DNA of 44,049 nt from assembly GCA_018780435.1 (NCBI GenBank), contig JADMJS010000135.1:1-44049 (forward strand), read 5' to 3'. Within the stretch, counting starts at the first letter, position 1; every line of letters begins with the position of its first letter. Origin of the DNA: Myxococcales bacterium. GTDB lineage: Bacteria; Myxococcota_A; UBA9042; GCA-2863065. A model generated the notes under the pieces. The model worked only from the letters and a program-made list of their open reading frames with translations, was not told where the DNA came from and did not search any database. A program made the position numbers and the translations under genes. Positions 1 through 9,104 of this stretch are shown here, one piece after another.

Positions 1-84
1 TACCCTCTGGGCGTCACTCGACATCCTCCTTGCTCCGCGGGGAATCGCTTCGGCCAGCTCGGTCCGAAAATCATCATCCTCCTA
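1..84 (-). repeat. Stop-codon-linked repeat, copy 1
   Basis: Read on the minus strand, this 84-bp segment starts with the TAG stop of the lipoprotein gene that ends at 82 and continues to the window edge. It matches the segment after comF (43291-43374) at about 74 of 84 positions without gaps, including the stop codon. It contains a possible hairpin with arms TTCGG and CCGAA around a 10-nt loop. No T-run follows, so it is not a classical terminator. Its function is unknown. Confidence 0.8.
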
Positions 85-1098
85 GAACGTACACCACGCG
101 TTCTGCTCGCACTCGGAGAGGCCAAGCTGGGCGCAGGTCGTCGAGAACGTCTTCAGTGGCGTCACGATGCTCAGGACACCGTCCGTGCACGACGTCGTCG
201 CGGTGGCTGGGACGCAACGCGCTGCAGGCTCGCCGAAGTCGTCCTGGACGGCGCACTCTCGTCCAAGGGCACCGCAGTCCTCCCGGTGCTCCTTGCCGCC
301 GATACAGCGGACGGCGACGGCGCCATCACAACGCGGCGCGCCAGTGGCGTCGCAGTTCGGTCCGGTCCCGGAGCACGCGCTCTCGAAGTCGGATACGGGT
401 CCGGGGACACAAGTGCGTCCCTGCGCCCGGCAGTCGAGGTCGAGCCCAAACCCAGACTCGCAGATCGACACGACCCCGTCGGTGCAGCTCATTCCGGTGG
501 CTGAACACGAGCGCACACACATCGCTTGCCCCTTCATCGATTGGCAATCGAGACCAAAACCGCGACAGTCGAGCCGCCAGACCGATGCGCTGTCCGGCGA
601 GCCCGGTGTCGTGAGGCAGAACGGCATGGCATCGCCATCGCAGCCGCTAACGGGACCATCGCAGGCCTTCGGGTTCGTACCCACGAGGCACGCGCTCACG
701 GCGCTGCAGCTCGTCGCGGCGTCGATGCAGGCGCGCACGCTGAACGGAACGAGGTAGAGAGCGATGTCCTCTACATCGTCGGTGAAGACGGCCTGTCCGA
801 GGCCGCCGACGCTGAGAAGCGTCGTGCTGCACTGATGCAGGTCGGCGTAGGCGGAGCCCACACAGCTCGCGAGGCGGCTGCAGATACCGACGTAGGGCTC
901 CAGAACGCCGAGTCCACCATCGCCGCCACTCGCGTTGGCCGTGTCGCCAGCGCCCGCCGAGTCACCAGCCGAAGCGGTGTCGGCGCCGCCGGTCTTGCCG
1001 CTGCCTTTGGTGCGCTCGCTTTCACAGCCGGCGAGGGCGATCAGGGTCGCCAGCAAAGCCGACGTTGACGATTGGGTTGACACGACCGTACTCCGCAA
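82..1098 (-). CDS. Cys-rich secreted lipoprotein, function unknown
   Basis: The protein starts with a hydrophobic signal ending in a lipobox (LIALAGC, Cys near residue 25), so it is probably lipid-anchored and exported. A Gly/Ala/Asp/Thr-rich linker follows. The remaining ~270 residues are Cys-rich, with loosely repeated modules of the type Cys-Asp-Gly ... Cys ... Asp-Cys ... Leu-Gly ... Cys, as in many hypothetical lipoproteins of myxobacteria-like genomes; disulfides are likely. The longest frame starts with TTG at 1098, which gives an Arg at position 2. A GTG at 1083 has a better Shine-Dalgarno (GGAG seven bases upstream) but leaves a signal peptide without positive charge. No enzymatic motif is visible. 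The stop codon lies inside repeat copy 1. Confidence 0.75.
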   Translation of the reverse strand: MRSTVVSTQSSTSALLATLIALAGCESERTKGSGKTGGADTASAGDSAGAGDTANASGGDGGLGVLEPYVGICSRLASCVGSAYADLHQCSTTLLSVGGLGQAVFTDDVEDIALYLVPFSVRACIDAATSCSAVSACLVGTNPKACDGPVSGCDGDAMPFCLTTPGSPDSASVWRLDCRGFGLDCQSMKGQAMCVRSCSATGMSCTDGVVSICESGFGLDLDCRAQGRTCVPGPVSDFESACSGTGPNCDATGAPRCDGAVAVRCIGGKEHREDCGALGRECAVQDDFGEPAARCVPATATTSCTDGVLSIVTPLKTFSTTCAQLGLSECEQNAWCTF

Positions 1099-1431
1099 GT
1101 GGATGCGCCGTCAGGCTATGACAAGTGCATCCGCTGTGCAACGGGGGCGCGGGAGCGATGTCGTCGGGAGGCCCGCGCGGGAGACGGCGACGCTGGCTTA
1201 GACGTCGAGGCCGGCAGGAGACCGAGCAGCGAGCTTGGCAGTTCCCTTAGAGACGAGGCGAGATCGGGAAGGTGACAAGCCTCGGCAGGGGCCGCTCGGC
1301 CTCTCGGCCAAGCGGGTTTGCCGTCTTTGCGGCCGATCGCGTCAGCCCGCGCTCACCGCGAGAGCCAAGGCCGACCCGAGAGTGGCGACGTCGGGCGATG
1401 CTCCCGCCGGCTCCCACCGCTCTGTTCGTCA
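1099..1431. other. Intergenic region with one strong hairpin, no gene seen
   Basis: This 333-bp gap separates two minus-strand lipoprotein genes. The short frames here have no recognisable signal or domain. The only visible structure is the GC-rich hairpin at 1292-1315. Confidence 0.5.
1292..1315 (-). terminator. GC-rich hairpin downstream of kelch-like lipoprotein gene
   Basis: Arms CCGCT-c-GGCC and GGCC-a-AGCGG enclose the loop TCTC, giving nine GC-rich pairs with one mismatch. It lies about 115 bp after the stop of the gene ending at 1432. There is no T-run on the minus strand, so termination is only a guess. Confidence 0.3.
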
Positions 1432-2601
1432 TCAATGCCAGGCGCCACGCAGGTCGTCCGGCACCTTCAGGATGTAGGCGTCATCGTAGACGTTGAGGTT
1501 CTCCTCGCTCCCGAAGGCCAGGATGCCGGCGTCGTCGCCCCCGATCTGCCAGTTGGGCATGAACCCCCGGGGCGCCGGCAGCTCCCCGTCGAGGTCGAGC
1601 GGAGCCCACTGCCCGGTCGCGAAGGTGAAGGCCCACATGTCGCCGAGCACCGAGCTCCCGTTGGGCGCGTCCGAGCCGTAGCCGTAGACCAGGATCGACT
1701 CGTCCGGCGATAGGGCGCTCCAGCCGTAGCGCCGACCGGGCGGCCGTTCGGTCGAGACCGGGATGATCTCGCCCCAGGTCTCGGTGTCGACGTCGAAGCG
1801 CCACAGGTCCTGGTAGAAGACCACGCCGCTCGCGAGCCCCATGCCGCTGACCAGGAGCGCGTCCCCGTCGTTCATGACCCGGACGGAGGCATCGTAGCGG
1901 CCGGGCGGACCGGCGACCTCGAGCGCGGTCAGGGTCCCGGCCACCGGGTCCCAGCGGTGGGTCGTGGCACTGAAGGCCTGCTTGGCGCCGCTCAGCCCGC
2001 CGTACACGTAGCCCAGATCTTTGGGCGGCGAGAAGAACGCGCTGCACCCGACGGGGTAGTCGGCGGCCCCGGCATCGTCAACGGGCTCGGACGTACCGGC
2101 GGTCAGGTCGACGAGGCTCGCGCTGGGCGCATCCACGAAGGCCGCGTCCCGCCCCCCGATCACCAGGAGGGTGTTCCGGCCCATGTCGGCGATGGCGCAC
2201 GCGCAGTAGCGAGGCATGTCGAGCACGCCGACGGGGCGAGCGGAGGCACCACCGGGGGAGAACTTCGCCGAGAAGACGCCCTCTCGCACTTTCTGGAGCC
2301 CATCGACCCCGCCCACCAGCAGCGGGCCGGCGGTGATGGCCCCCCACATCGGCGGGACGTCGGTGAGCTCGAGGGGCTCGAAGCGGAACCGAGTCACTGG
2401 CTCGGGGGCGACGTCGAGGTCGTCTTCGTCGACGTCCGTCGTGCTGGAATCGTCGTCGACGGCGAGGGCGTCCGGCGTCTCCCCGCCGCTCGAGGCGTCT
2501 CCGGACCCGCCGTCGTCGCTCGCAGACTCGCTGCACGAGGACACGAGGGCGGCTGGAGCCAGAAGGAGGAGGGCCGTCGCGACGGAGGGGAGGTGCTTCA
2601 T
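1432..2601 (-). CDS. Kelch/galactose-oxidase-like beta-propeller lipoprotein
   Basis: This is a 389-aa lipoprotein. The signal runs from MKHLP to a lipobox (AALVSSC, Cys near residue 23), followed by a Ser/Gly/Asp-rich acidic linker to about residue 65. The rest contains kelch-like blades: hydrophobic strands followed by Gly-Gly or Tyr-Gly (LLVIGG, YVYGG, LLVSG, ILVYG, ILAFG), each with a downstream Trp or Tyr (HRWDP, LWRFD, MWAF). Such propellers usually bind proteins or glycans. The frame is open further upstream to 3135, but the signal peptide fixes the start at 2601. It diverges from the gene pair starting near 2733. The ligand is unknown. Confidence 0.8.
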   Translation of the reverse strand: MKHLPSVATALLLLAPAALVSSCSESASDDGGSGDASSGGETPDALAVDDDSSTTDVDEDDLDVAPEPVTRFRFEPLELTDVPPMWGAITAGPLLVGGVDGLQKVREGVFSAKFSPGGASARPVGVLDMPRYCACAIADMGRNTLLVIGGRDAAFVDAPSASLVDLTAGTSEPVDDAGAADYPVGCSAFFSPPKDLGYVYGGLSGAKQAFSATTHRWDPVAGTLTALEVAGPPGRYDASVRVMNDGDALLVSGMGLASGVVFYQDLWRFDVDTETWGEIIPVSTERPPGRRYGWSALSPDESILVYGYGSDAPNGSSVLGDMWAFTFATGQWAPLDLDGELPAPRGFMPNWQIGGDDAGILAFGSEENLNVYDDAYILKVPDDLRGAWH

Positions 2602-2732
2602 GGCCGGGGAGCCTCGCGCGTCCGGGGGCGGTGGTAAAGGACTTCCGGCCGGGCCTCTTCCTCCGGGCTGGCATGATGACGTGAGGATGGACTGACCTTC
2701 CTTCCTTGCGGCGCTTCGCTCCCACGAATATC

Positions 2733-2948
2733 GTGGCTGTGGTGCAGCAAGCCCCTCCCAGAGCCGATCCCGAAGTTTCCCGCGCATGGGCGAGGGCCGT
2801 GGAAGAGGAGTGCGCTCGGCTCGCTCCCTTGCTTCCATCCGTCGCCGCAGACGACCTGCATCAGATCGTGACGAGTCTTCTTCGGCCGAGCTCCGTGCCG
2901 CGGCGCTTTCTCCTCCGTCGTCTCCCGATGGGAGGCTATGCAATCTGA
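2733..2948 (+). CDS. Small unknown protein coupled to nucleotidyltransferase-fold gene
   Basis: This is a protein of about 71 aa (80 aa if a TTG at 2706 is used) with no recognised domain. The central part is helical and acidic, and the C-terminus is Arg-rich, ending in GGYAI. Its stop lies 11 bp inside the next gene (2938-3405), so the two are translationally coupled. That arrangement, a small partner followed by an MNT-fold protein, resembles two-gene nucleotidyltransferase toxin-antitoxin modules, but nothing in this protein identifies it as an antitoxin. No candidate start has a convincing ribosome binding site. Confidence 0.5.
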   Translation: MAVVQQAPPRADPEVSRAWARAVEEECARLAPLLPSVAADDLHQIVTSLLRPSSVPRRFLLRRLPMGGYAI

Positions 2949-3405
2949 CACGCTCGTATTGCAGACGGTGCAACGCGCCATCGCCGCCGTCGGACTCGAT
3001 GCGATCATCATCGGTAACGTCGCGGCCGCCCTTCACGGCGCGCCGGTGACGACGCTCGATATCGATTACTTCATCCGGGACACACGACTGAATGACGAGA
3101 AGCTGAAGCGACTCGCCGATCTTCTGGGCGTCCACATCTCCCGGCCATTCGAGCCAGCCTCGATGGTCCGGCGGGCGGTCGGCCTCGAGGTCGACCTAGA
3201 CTTCGTCGTGTCTCTTTCGGCCGGAATGAAGTTCGAGTCGGTCAAGTCCCGCGCTTCGGCGATCGATGTCGGCGGCGTGGTCGTCATCGCGGCCTCGCTC
3301 GAAGATGTCATTGCGTCAAAGCGGGCCGCCGGTCGACCCAAGGACTTGGCGGTCCTCCCAGTCCTGGAAGCGACCCTCGAAGTCAGGAACAAGATGTTCC
3401 GCTAG
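2938..3405 (+). CDS. Nucleotidyltransferase-fold (MNT/AbiEii-like) protein
   Basis: This 155-aa protein has the signature of the minimal nucleotidyltransferase fold: IIGNVAAALHG (residues 24-34), then TTLDIDYF with the metal-binding Asp-x-Asp pair, and a third acidic strand VDLDFV. Proteins of this type (AbiEii, MntA and related families) transfer nucleotides to proteins or RNA and often act as the toxin or antitoxin of a two-gene module. The C-terminal half contains an (A/S)LEDVIASK segment, as in related families. It overlaps the preceding small gene by 11 bp. Whether it is a toxin, an antitoxin or a housekeeping enzyme cannot be read from the sequence. Confidence 0.75.
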   Translation: MQSDTLVLQTVQRAIAAVGLDAIIIGNVAAALHGAPVTTLDIDYFIRDTRLNDEKLKRLADLLGVHISRPFEPASMVRRAVGLEVDLDFVVSLSAGMKFESVKSRASAIDVGGVVVIAASLEDVIASKRAAGRPKDLAVLPVLEATLEVRNKMFR

Positions 3406-3497
3406 CTAAGGGCTCGGCATCGTGGGCCGGCGCAGGCCAGCCCGCACGGCGAAGCTCGGCATGAACACGTAACCGAGGGCTGGGGGGCGCCAGCAGC

Positions 3498-3533
3498 GAG
3501 CCGAGGTGCACGGCGGACGTGGTGGCGCTCTCG
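3498..3533 (-). pseudogene. Amine oxidase 3'-end remnant (left direct repeat of the island)
   Basis: On the minus strand this reads ESATTSAVHL, the same ten residues found at the end of the amine oxidase remnant near 15913-15943 and similar to HESALRSALRI in the intact gene at 23035-24285. At DNA level, 3503-3533 matches 15913-15943 at 29 of 31 bases in the same orientation. The upstream GMYT..DN part of the motif is absent here. Translation continues open for about 40 codons after the motif without further similarity. Confidence 0.65.
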
Positions 3534-3774
3534 CACGCCTTTGGCGCCCTTACGCAAGAGACGGTGACGCCGGAATGGACGACAACCTCGGGGGGAGACC
3601 AAACACCCCGTTTGGCGGGTCCATCAGAGCCGAGGTGACGTCGGGGAGCGTGGTGGCCGTCAGAGCGCACGTCGATGACTGACGAGGCGTCCCGTGTGGC
3701 GGCGCCCTACGCGACTTGCTGCGAGCGTGGCGGCGGAGAGCGTCGAAACGAAGATTGAGGTAAGCTCGGCGCCG

Positions 3775-3807
3775 CATGGGCTGAGTGCAGGCGTTGTCGG
3801 GCCCATG
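3775..3807. promoter_or_regulatory. Inverted repeat upstream of hsdM, candidate operator
   Basis: Perfect 7-bp arms CATGGGC (3775-3781) and GCCCATG (3801-3807) are separated by 19 bp and lie 30 bp upstream of the hsdM GTG. Because HsdM itself carries an XRE helix-turn-helix, this is a plausible autoregulatory site. That role is inference only. Confidence 0.4.
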
Positions 3808-3836
3808 ACGAGCGAATCGGATAGTGAGGAGATGAC

Positions 3837-5711
3837 GTGAGCGACGGAAGCTGGATTCGCGCGGGCCGGAAGGCGCTCGGGCTCTCTCAAGCCGAGCTGG
3901 CGAGTGCGGTGGGCACCAATCAGGCCTACGTCTCGCAGTGGGAGGTCGGCAAACGCGCGCCGGCGGCGGACGACGTCGCGCGGCTTCGTGCCCTGTTCCA
4001 GGGCGCGCCCATCGAGTCCGTCGCCGCGCCCGTTCAAGCGTCGTTGCCGCTGCTCGGGGCGGAGACTCCGGTCGCGCCGGTGCCTCGCGCGGCCAAGCCG
4101 AAGCGTGCCGATGCGGCTGGCACGGCGAAAGCGGAGCGGACGGGCAGCCTCGGCTTCGAGGACAAGCTCTGGGCGACCGCCGACCTGCTTCGCAACAACA
4201 TGGATCCGGCCGAGTACAAGCACGTCGTGCTCGGACTCCTCTTTCTCAAGTACATCGAAGACGCTTTCGAAGAGCGCCGCGAGGCGATCCGGTCGGCGCT
4301 CGAGGACCCTACGCATCGGGACTTCATCGCCGAGCCGGGGGCGCGTGAGGCCGAGCTCGCCGGGCTCCTCGAAGATCGGGACGAGTACACGGCCGAGAAC
4401 GTCTTCTGGGTGCCGGAGCCCGCGCGCTGGTCCCACATCCGCTCGCAAGCGACGCAGCCGACCATCGGCAAGGTGATCGACGACGCGATGGACGCGATCG
4501 AGAAGGAGAACGTCAAGCTGAAGGGCGTCCTGCCCAAGGTCTACGCGCTGCCGAACCTCGACAAACACAACCTGGGCAAGCTCATCGACCTCGTCAGCGG
4601 CATCGGGCTCGGCACGAAGGAACACCGCGACAAAGACACCCTGGGCCGCGTCTACGAGTACTTCCTCTCGCGCTTCGCGAGCTCGGAGGGGAAAGGCGGC
4701 GGCGAGTTCTACACGCCCTCGAGCATCGTGCGCCTGCTCGTCGAGATGCTGGAGCCGTACAAAGGCCGCGTCTACGACCCCTGCTGTGGGTCCGGCGGCA
4801 TGTTCGTGCAGAGCCTCAAGTTCATCGAGGCCCACGACGGCCAGCGGAAGCAGCTCACCGTCTACGGGCAAGAGAGCAACCTCACCACGTGGCGCATGGC
4901 GGCGATGAACCTCGCCATCCGTGGCATCGAGGCCAACCTCGGCTCGAAGCACGCCGACACCTTCCGCGACGACCTACACCCCGACCTGCGAGCCGACTTC
5001 ATCCTCGCCAACCCGCCCTTCAACATCAGCGAGTGGGGCGGCGAACGCTACCAGAACGACGTGCGCTGGAAGTACGGCACGCCGCCCGCCGGCAACGCCA
5101 ACTTCGCGTGGGTACAGCACTTCATCCACCACCTCGCCCCCACGGGCACAGCCGGCTTCGTCCTCGCGAACGGCTCGATGTCGTCGCAGCAGTCGGGCGA
5201 AGGCGAGATCCGCCGGAAGCTCGTCGAAGCCGACCTCGTGGACTGTATCGTGGCGTGTCCCGGTCAGCTCTTCTATGCGACCCAGATCCCCGTCTGCTTG
5301 TGGTTTCTGACCCGCAGCAAGACCGCGAGCGGCCACCGCGACCGGCGCGGCCAGACGCTCTTCATCGACGCGCGCAAGCTCGGGCGGATGGAGAGTCGGG
5401 TTCACCGGGTGCTCGATTCGGTTGATGTTGCTCGGATCGCCGACACCTACCACGCGTGGCGCACCGCGGGTGGGCGCTACGAGGATGTCGCTGGTTTCTG
5501 CAAATCCTCGACGCTCGAGGAGATTCAGGGTCACGACTTCGTGCTCACGCCGGGGCGTTATGTCGGGGCCGAGGAGGTCGAGGACGATGGCGAAGTGTTT
5601 GCCGAGAAGATGGCGCGGCTGACTCGGGAGCTTTCGGGGCAGATGGCCGAGGGGGTGAAGTTGGACGCGGCGATTCGGGCGGCGCTGGGGGGGATTGGGT
5701 ATGGGGTCTGA
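3837..5711 (+). CDS. hsdM: Type I restriction-modification methyltransferase with N-terminal XRE HTH
   Basis: This is a 624-aa N6-adenine DNA methyltransferase subunit (HsdM) that works with HsdS and HsdR. Residues 8-55 form an XRE helix-turn-helix ([25 protein letters not shown]), which standard HsdM proteins lack. A linker follows, then the HsdM N-terminal helical domain and the Rossmann methylase. The SAM-binding motif I DPCCGSGG is at residues 314-321 and the catalytic NPPF at 392-395. [15 protein letters not shown] is the typical pre-motif. The start is GTG at 3837, preceded by GAGGAG; the nearby ATG runs straight into a stop. It overlaps hsdS by 11 bp. The fused HTH suggests that the methylase controls its own operon, possibly through the inverted repeat at 3775-3807. 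Confidence 0.95.
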   Translation: MSDGSWIRAGRKALGLSQAELASAVGTNQAYVSQWEVGKRAPAADDVARLRALFQGAPIESVAAPVQASLPLLGAETPVAPVPRAAKPKRADAAGTAKAERTGSLGFEDKLWATADLLRNNMDPAEYKHVVLGLLFLKYIEDAFEERREAIRSALEDPTHRDFIAEPGAREAELAGLLEDRDEYTAENVFWVPEPARWSHIRSQATQPTIGKVIDDAMDAIEKENVKLKGVLPKVYALPNLDKHNLGKLIDLVSGIGLGTKEHRDKDTLGRVYEYFLSRFASSEGKGGGEFYTPSSIVRLLVEMLEPYKGRVYDPCCGSGGMFVQSLKFIEAHDGQRKQLTVYGQESNLTTWRMAAMNLAIRGIEANLGSKHADTFRDDLHPDLRADFILANPPFNISEWGGERYQNDVRWKYGTPPAGNANFAWVQHFIHHLAPTGTAGFVLANGSMSSQQSGEGEIRRKLVEADLVDCIVACPGQLFYATQIPVCLWFLTRSKTASGHRDRRGQTLFIDARKLGRMESRVHRVLDSVDVARIADTYHAWRTAGGRYEDVAGFCKSSTLEEIQGHDFVLTPGRYVGAEEVEDDGEVFAEKMARLTRELSGQMAEGVKLDAAIRAALGGIGYGV

Positions 5712-6969
5712 GTGGAAACCAACTTCACTCGGAGAGGTCGCAGACCTTCTGACGGGCTATCCCTTCAAGAGCCAGTATTACACTCAGGACAAGGGCGATC
5801 CGCGACTGGTGGGAGGGGATAACGTAGTCCAGGGAAGTCTCCGATGGGACAACGTCCGAAGGTGGCCACGCGAGATGGTCGCGGGGCTGGAATCATACTG
5901 GCTGGCGCCAGGCGACGTTGTACTTGCGATGGATCGTCCATGGATCGACGCCGGACTGAAGCGAGCAGCTATTGGAGTCGGAGATGTTCCTGCCCTGCTG
6001 GTCCAGCGAACCGCCCGACTTCGAGGCTCTGAGCGACTCGATACCGGGTTTCTTCGGTACGTAACTGGAAGCAGTTCCTTTGTTCAGTACGTCCTTGGTG
6101 TCCAAACGGGCACCGCAGTACCTCACATCAGCCCTTCCCAGATCCGCACGTATCGCTTCCTGCTGCCGCCTATTTCTGAGCAACGCCGCATCGCCGCCGT
6201 GCTTGGGGCCTTGGACGACAAGATCGAACTGAACCGGAAGATGAACCGGACGCTGGAGGACATGGCGCAGGCCCTCTTCAAGTCTTGGTTCATCGACTTC
6301 GACGGCCACGACGACCTCGTCGACAGCGAGCTCGGCCCGGTCCCCAGGGGGTGGGCGGTCACACATCTACTTAACGTGGTGAGGCTGCTATCGGGTGGGA
6401 CGCCAAAGACGTCTGAAGCCTCGTATTGGGGCGGCGAAGTGAAGTGGGCTTCGGCCAAGGACGTGTCGAACTGCTCCGGTCGCTACCTTGTGGACACGGA
6501 GAGGTCGATTACCACCGCTGGCCTTGAAGGCAGCGCAGCCAAGCTCATTCCCAAAGGCGCGGTCGCGGTTGTTGCTCGCGGTGCTACCTGTGGTCGTTGG
6601 TGTCTGTTCGGCGAGACGGTCGCAATGAACCAGACCTGCTATGCCATCGTGGCGCGTCGACCCGAGCATGAAACCTTCATAAAGCACGCAGTCCCACCCA
6701 TCATCGCCCTGTTGGTTCAGCAGGCCCATGGCAGCGTCTTTGACACGATAACGACGAGCACATTTGAAGCAGCGCGGTTGGTAGTCCCTCCCGATTCGGA
6801 GCTTAACAGACTCACCACCGCCCTTGAGCCGCTTGAAGATCGGATACTTGCGAACGTCTATGAGTCCCGCACCCTAACCAGCCTCCGCGACACCCTCCTC
6901 CCCAAGCTCATCTCAGGCGAGCTCCGAGTCCCCGAAGCCGAGCAAGTCATCGAGGAGGTTCTCCGGTGA
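5701..6969 (+). CDS. hsdS: Type I restriction-modification specificity subunit
   Basis: HsdS recognises the bipartite DNA target and holds two HsdM subunits. The ~422-aa protein has the usual two-part plan: target recognition domain 1 (about residues 5-150), and a central conserved helix region with [20 protein letters not shown] and a coiled coil through [15 protein letters not shown]. Target recognition domain 2 follows (about 215-370), and a second helical region ends with [14 protein letters not shown]. Start ATG 5701 was chosen over TTG 5695; both overlap the end of hsdM. The stop TGA overlaps the GTG of the next gene, so translation is probably coupled. The target sequence cannot be predicted from the protein alone. 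Confidence 0.95.
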   Translation: MGSEWKPTSLGEVADLLTGYPFKSQYYTQDKGDPRLVGGDNVVQGSLRWDNVRRWPREMVAGLESYWLAPGDVVLAMDRPWIDAGLKRAAIGVGDVPALLVQRTARLRGSERLDTGFLRYVTGSSSFVQYVLGVQTGTAVPHISPSQIRTYRFLLPPISEQRRIAAVLGALDDKIELNRKMNRTLEDMAQALFKSWFIDFDGHDDLVDSELGPVPRGWAVTHLLNVVRLLSGGTPKTSEASYWGGEVKWASAKDVSNCSGRYLVDTERSITTAGLEGSAAKLIPKGAVAVVARGATCGRWCLFGETVAMNQTCYAIVARRPEHETFIKHAVPPIIALLVQQAHGSVFDTITTSTFEAARLVVPPDSELNRLTTALEPLEDRILANVYESRTLTSLRDTLLPKLISGELRVPEAEQVIEEVLR

Positions 6970-7814
6970 GTTCAGTCGTCAGCAGCCTGGAAATGCGGAT
7001 CGTCGAAGATGTCCTCGGAATGCACGGCGGCTATGTCCTCGACTTCACCGATCCGGCGTTCAGGGCGTTCTTTGCGGAGCACAAAGTCGATATCGACGCC
7101 GACAGGTTCCAGAGCGACGGCACGTCCAAAGCCAAACGGCTGAGATCGTTCCTCAGGCAGGCCCTGCCTCCGCTTTCAGGCGAAGTTCTGGCTTCTCTTC
7201 TCGAGCACCGGGCTGTCAGCACGAAATTGGGCGCCACTTCAAGTGAGAGCTTGACGCGATATCGGGAGATCGCGCGGCGACTCGGGGGTCAGGTTCCTGA
7301 CGCGAAGGCTCCTGAAGCTTCTCCACTACGATCCGAGGAAGATTTGCTTGCGCTCGTCTTTCGCCCCGAGATGCTCATCAAGCTTCCGCTTCAAGTCGGC
7401 CTCGCCGAGCTTCTGGCGGACCGCATGAGTGAAGCAAGACGCTGTATTGAAAGTGGTGCATACCTCTCTGCCGTGGTGCTTGGTGGCAGCGTGCTTGAAG
7501 GCATCTGCCTCGGAATCGGGCTTCACGCCCCCGAGCGTGTCAATAGGGCATTCTCGGCCCAGTACAACAAGCCTGCTCCGAAGCTGCACGAATGGAGGCT
7601 CCAGGAGTGGATCATTGTCCTTGAACGGCTCGGGGACCTCTCACCGAACGTGTCGAAGTTCGGACACGCGCTTCGAGATTTCCGGAATTACATTCATCCT
7701 TCCGCTCAACTTGCGGCGAAGTTCAGCCCAGACGCTCACACGGCCCGTATCAGCTTTCACATCGTAGTAGCAGCGATCGGCGATGTAACCAAAGTGCATG
7801 GAGGGTCAACATGA
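6966..7814 (+). CDS. AbiJ-N/HEPN-like abortive-infection protein
   Basis: This 282-aa protein is encoded inside the restriction operon and starts with GTG in a 4-bp overlap (GTGA) with hsdS. The N-terminal ~65 residues (GGYVLDFTD, then GTSKAKRLRSFL) resemble the AbiJ-N-type domains found in front of HEPN effectors. The C-terminal half is all-helical, with LGGSVLEGICL and RDFRNYIHP (R237 to H244, an R-x6-H or R-x3-H arrangement) as in HEPN/DUF4145-like domains. HEPN proteins are often RNases in antiphage defence, so a suicide or RNA-cleaving role triggered by failed restriction is possible. The domain names are from motif memory and have not been confirmed by a profile search. Confidence 0.6.
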   Translation: MSSVVSSLEMRIVEDVLGMHGGYVLDFTDPAFRAFFAEHKVDIDADRFQSDGTSKAKRLRSFLRQALPPLSGEVLASLLEHRAVSTKLGATSSESLTRYREIARRLGGQVPDAKAPEASPLRSEEDLLALVFRPEMLIKLPLQVGLAELLADRMSEARRCIESGAYLSAVVLGGSVLEGICLGIGLHAPERVNRAFSAQYNKPAPKLHEWRLQEWIIVLERLGDLSPNVSKFGHALRDFRNYIHPSAQLAAKFSPDAHTARISFHIVVAAIGDVTKVHGGST

Positions 7815-7902
7815 GCCATCGCTACCGAGAGCATCAAGATGCCGGAGTTCGGCGCTTGACCCACCCGTGCCCAACTGTCCTCGCAGTCCGCCAGGAGACG
7901 AT

Positions 7903-8613
7903 GTGAGGCGCTTCAGCATCTACTGCGACGAGAGCGGGCATCTCGAACGCGATGAGCAGCGGATCATGGTCTTGGGCGCACTCTGGTGCCCGGAGGAGCG
8001 CATCCGTGAGTCCGCAGTGCGTCTCCGGGAGATCAAGGCCCGACACGGCATGGCTCCCGGCTTCGAAGTGAAATGGACGAAGGTTAGCCCGGCGAAGGTC
8101 CAGTTCTACCTGGACATCCTGGACTACTTCTTCGACGACGACGATCTCGGCTTCCGGGCGGTCGTCATCGATAAGGAGCAGGTCCAGCTCGACCATGCGT
8201 CGTTCGGCTCCGACCACGACACTTGGTACTACAAGATGTTGTTTCTGCTCGTTCACCATCTGCTGGAGCCCGAAGCGAAGTACCGCGTCTACGTCGACAT
8301 CAAAGACACTCGTAGTCGGGACAAGGTACGCAAGCTCCACGAGGTGCTGTGCAATAGCAGGTACGACTTCCGTCAGCAGGTGATCGAAACCGTGCAGCAG
8401 GTGCGGTCGCACGAGGTCGAGCACGTCCAGCTCGCCGATCTGCTAATCGGCGCTGTCGCTTACGCGAACCGGGGTGACGGCGCCAACTCGGCCAAACAGG
8501 CGCTAGTGGCCCGAATGAGGAGCCGTTCGGGCTACTCTCTGATGCGGAACACCCTCATGAAAGAGTCGAAGGTCAACCTGCTCCAATGGCGGCCTTCGAG
8601 GCTGGCTGCATGA
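7903..8613 (+). CDS. DUF3800 protein
   Basis: This is a 236-aa DUF3800 protein. The family hallmark YCDESG is at residues 7-12, where Asp9 and Glu10 are likely metal ligands of an RNase H-like fold. The typical C-terminal motif VQLADLLIGAVAY also fits. The frame is open from an ATG at 7798, but a GTG at 7903 with AGGAG five bases upstream places YCDESG near the N-terminus, as is usual in the family. DUF3800 genes are common in defence and phage regions. Here it is the second accessory gene between hsdS and hsdR. Its stop overlaps the next start (ATGA at 8610). A nuclease role is likely from the fold but unproven. Confidence 0.8.
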   Translation: MRRFSIYCDESGHLERDEQRIMVLGALWCPEERIRESAVRLREIKARHGMAPGFEVKWTKVSPAKVQFYLDILDYFFDDDDLGFRAVVIDKEQVQLDHASFGSDHDTWYYKMLFLLVHHLLEPEAKYRVYVDIKDTRSRDKVRKLHEVLCNSRYDFRQQVIETVQQVRSHEVEHVQLADLLIGAVAYANRGDGANSAKQALVARMRSRSGYSLMRNTLMKESKVNLLQWRPSRLAA

Positions 8614-9104
8614 GCGATGAGTCACTCGATTGGCTCCCAGGCTTGTTGCACTTCGAGTCATTCGATGGCGACTGGGAACGATACATCGACGCGGTGTACG
8701 CTGTTTTCCGTCGCGACTTCGTCTCGTCGCGGCCCGCGTTCGATGGACGGCCCCTCAATCTCAAGAGGCACCCCATCAGCGAAGGCCGCGAGGCGACCTT
8801 CTGGCACTTCATCTCGGAGGGCCAGAACGAGGCCGAGCGAGTACCCGACCTGCGTCGTTGTGAGCGGATCGCGTGGCCGCGCCCGATCATCGAGGCGGTG
8901 ACGTCGGGGCGCGTCCTCTGTTGGCCCAACACGAGAGGGCGGGAGCAGCGCTTCGTTCTGGCGGTAGAGGACTTCAGCTACGTGGTAATCCTCGCAGACC
9001 GAGGCCACTTCCTCTTGCCGTGGACCGCATACTGCGTCGAACGAGACCACCAGCGGCGAAAGCTGCAGAAGGAGTGGGAAGCATGGAAGGCCATAAAAGG
9101 CTGA
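8610..9104 (+). CDS. Unknown restriction-operon protein, possible RelE/barnase-like fold
   Basis: This 164-aa protein starts with ATG in an ATGA overlap with the DUF3800 gene. The N-terminal half has aromatic and acidic patches. The middle contains HPISEGREATFWHFISEG, and the C-terminal end has strands (FVLAVEDFSYVVILADRG) followed by LPWTAYCVERDHQRRKLQKEWE. The strand-rich C-terminus with conserved Arg/His residues resembles the RelE/barnase-type (PBECR) proteins often found near phage and restriction genes. This is a weak, memory-based comparison and could be wrong. It ends just before a stem-loop at 9103-9126, so it may close the first part of the operon. Confidence 0.55.
   Translation: MSDESLDWLPGLLHFESFDGDWERYIDAVYAVFRRDFVSSRPAFDGRPLNLKRHPISEGREATFWHFISEGQNEAERVPDLRRCERIAWPRPIIEAVTSGRVLCWPNTRGREQRFVLAVEDFSYVVILADRGHFLLPWTAYCVERDHQRRKLQKEWEAWKAIKG

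Larger units (their letters stand above)
3406..3836. other. Intergenic left edge of the restriction island
   Basis: This 431-bp stretch has no convincing intact gene. It holds the amine oxidase remnant (3498-3533) and the inverted repeat in front of hsdM (3775-3807). Confidence 0.6.

Noticed and set aside
1..84. Integron attC site after the gene end
   Set aside because: The position at a stop codon fits, but no RYYYAAC/GTTRRRY core pairs were found and no integrase is nearby.
3620..3660. Second weak copy of the oxidase remnant (GAGCCGAGGTG and GTGGTGGC are repeated)
   Set aside because: The match is gapped and short, the translation does not keep the ESATTSAVHL motif, and chance in GC-rich DNA is likely.
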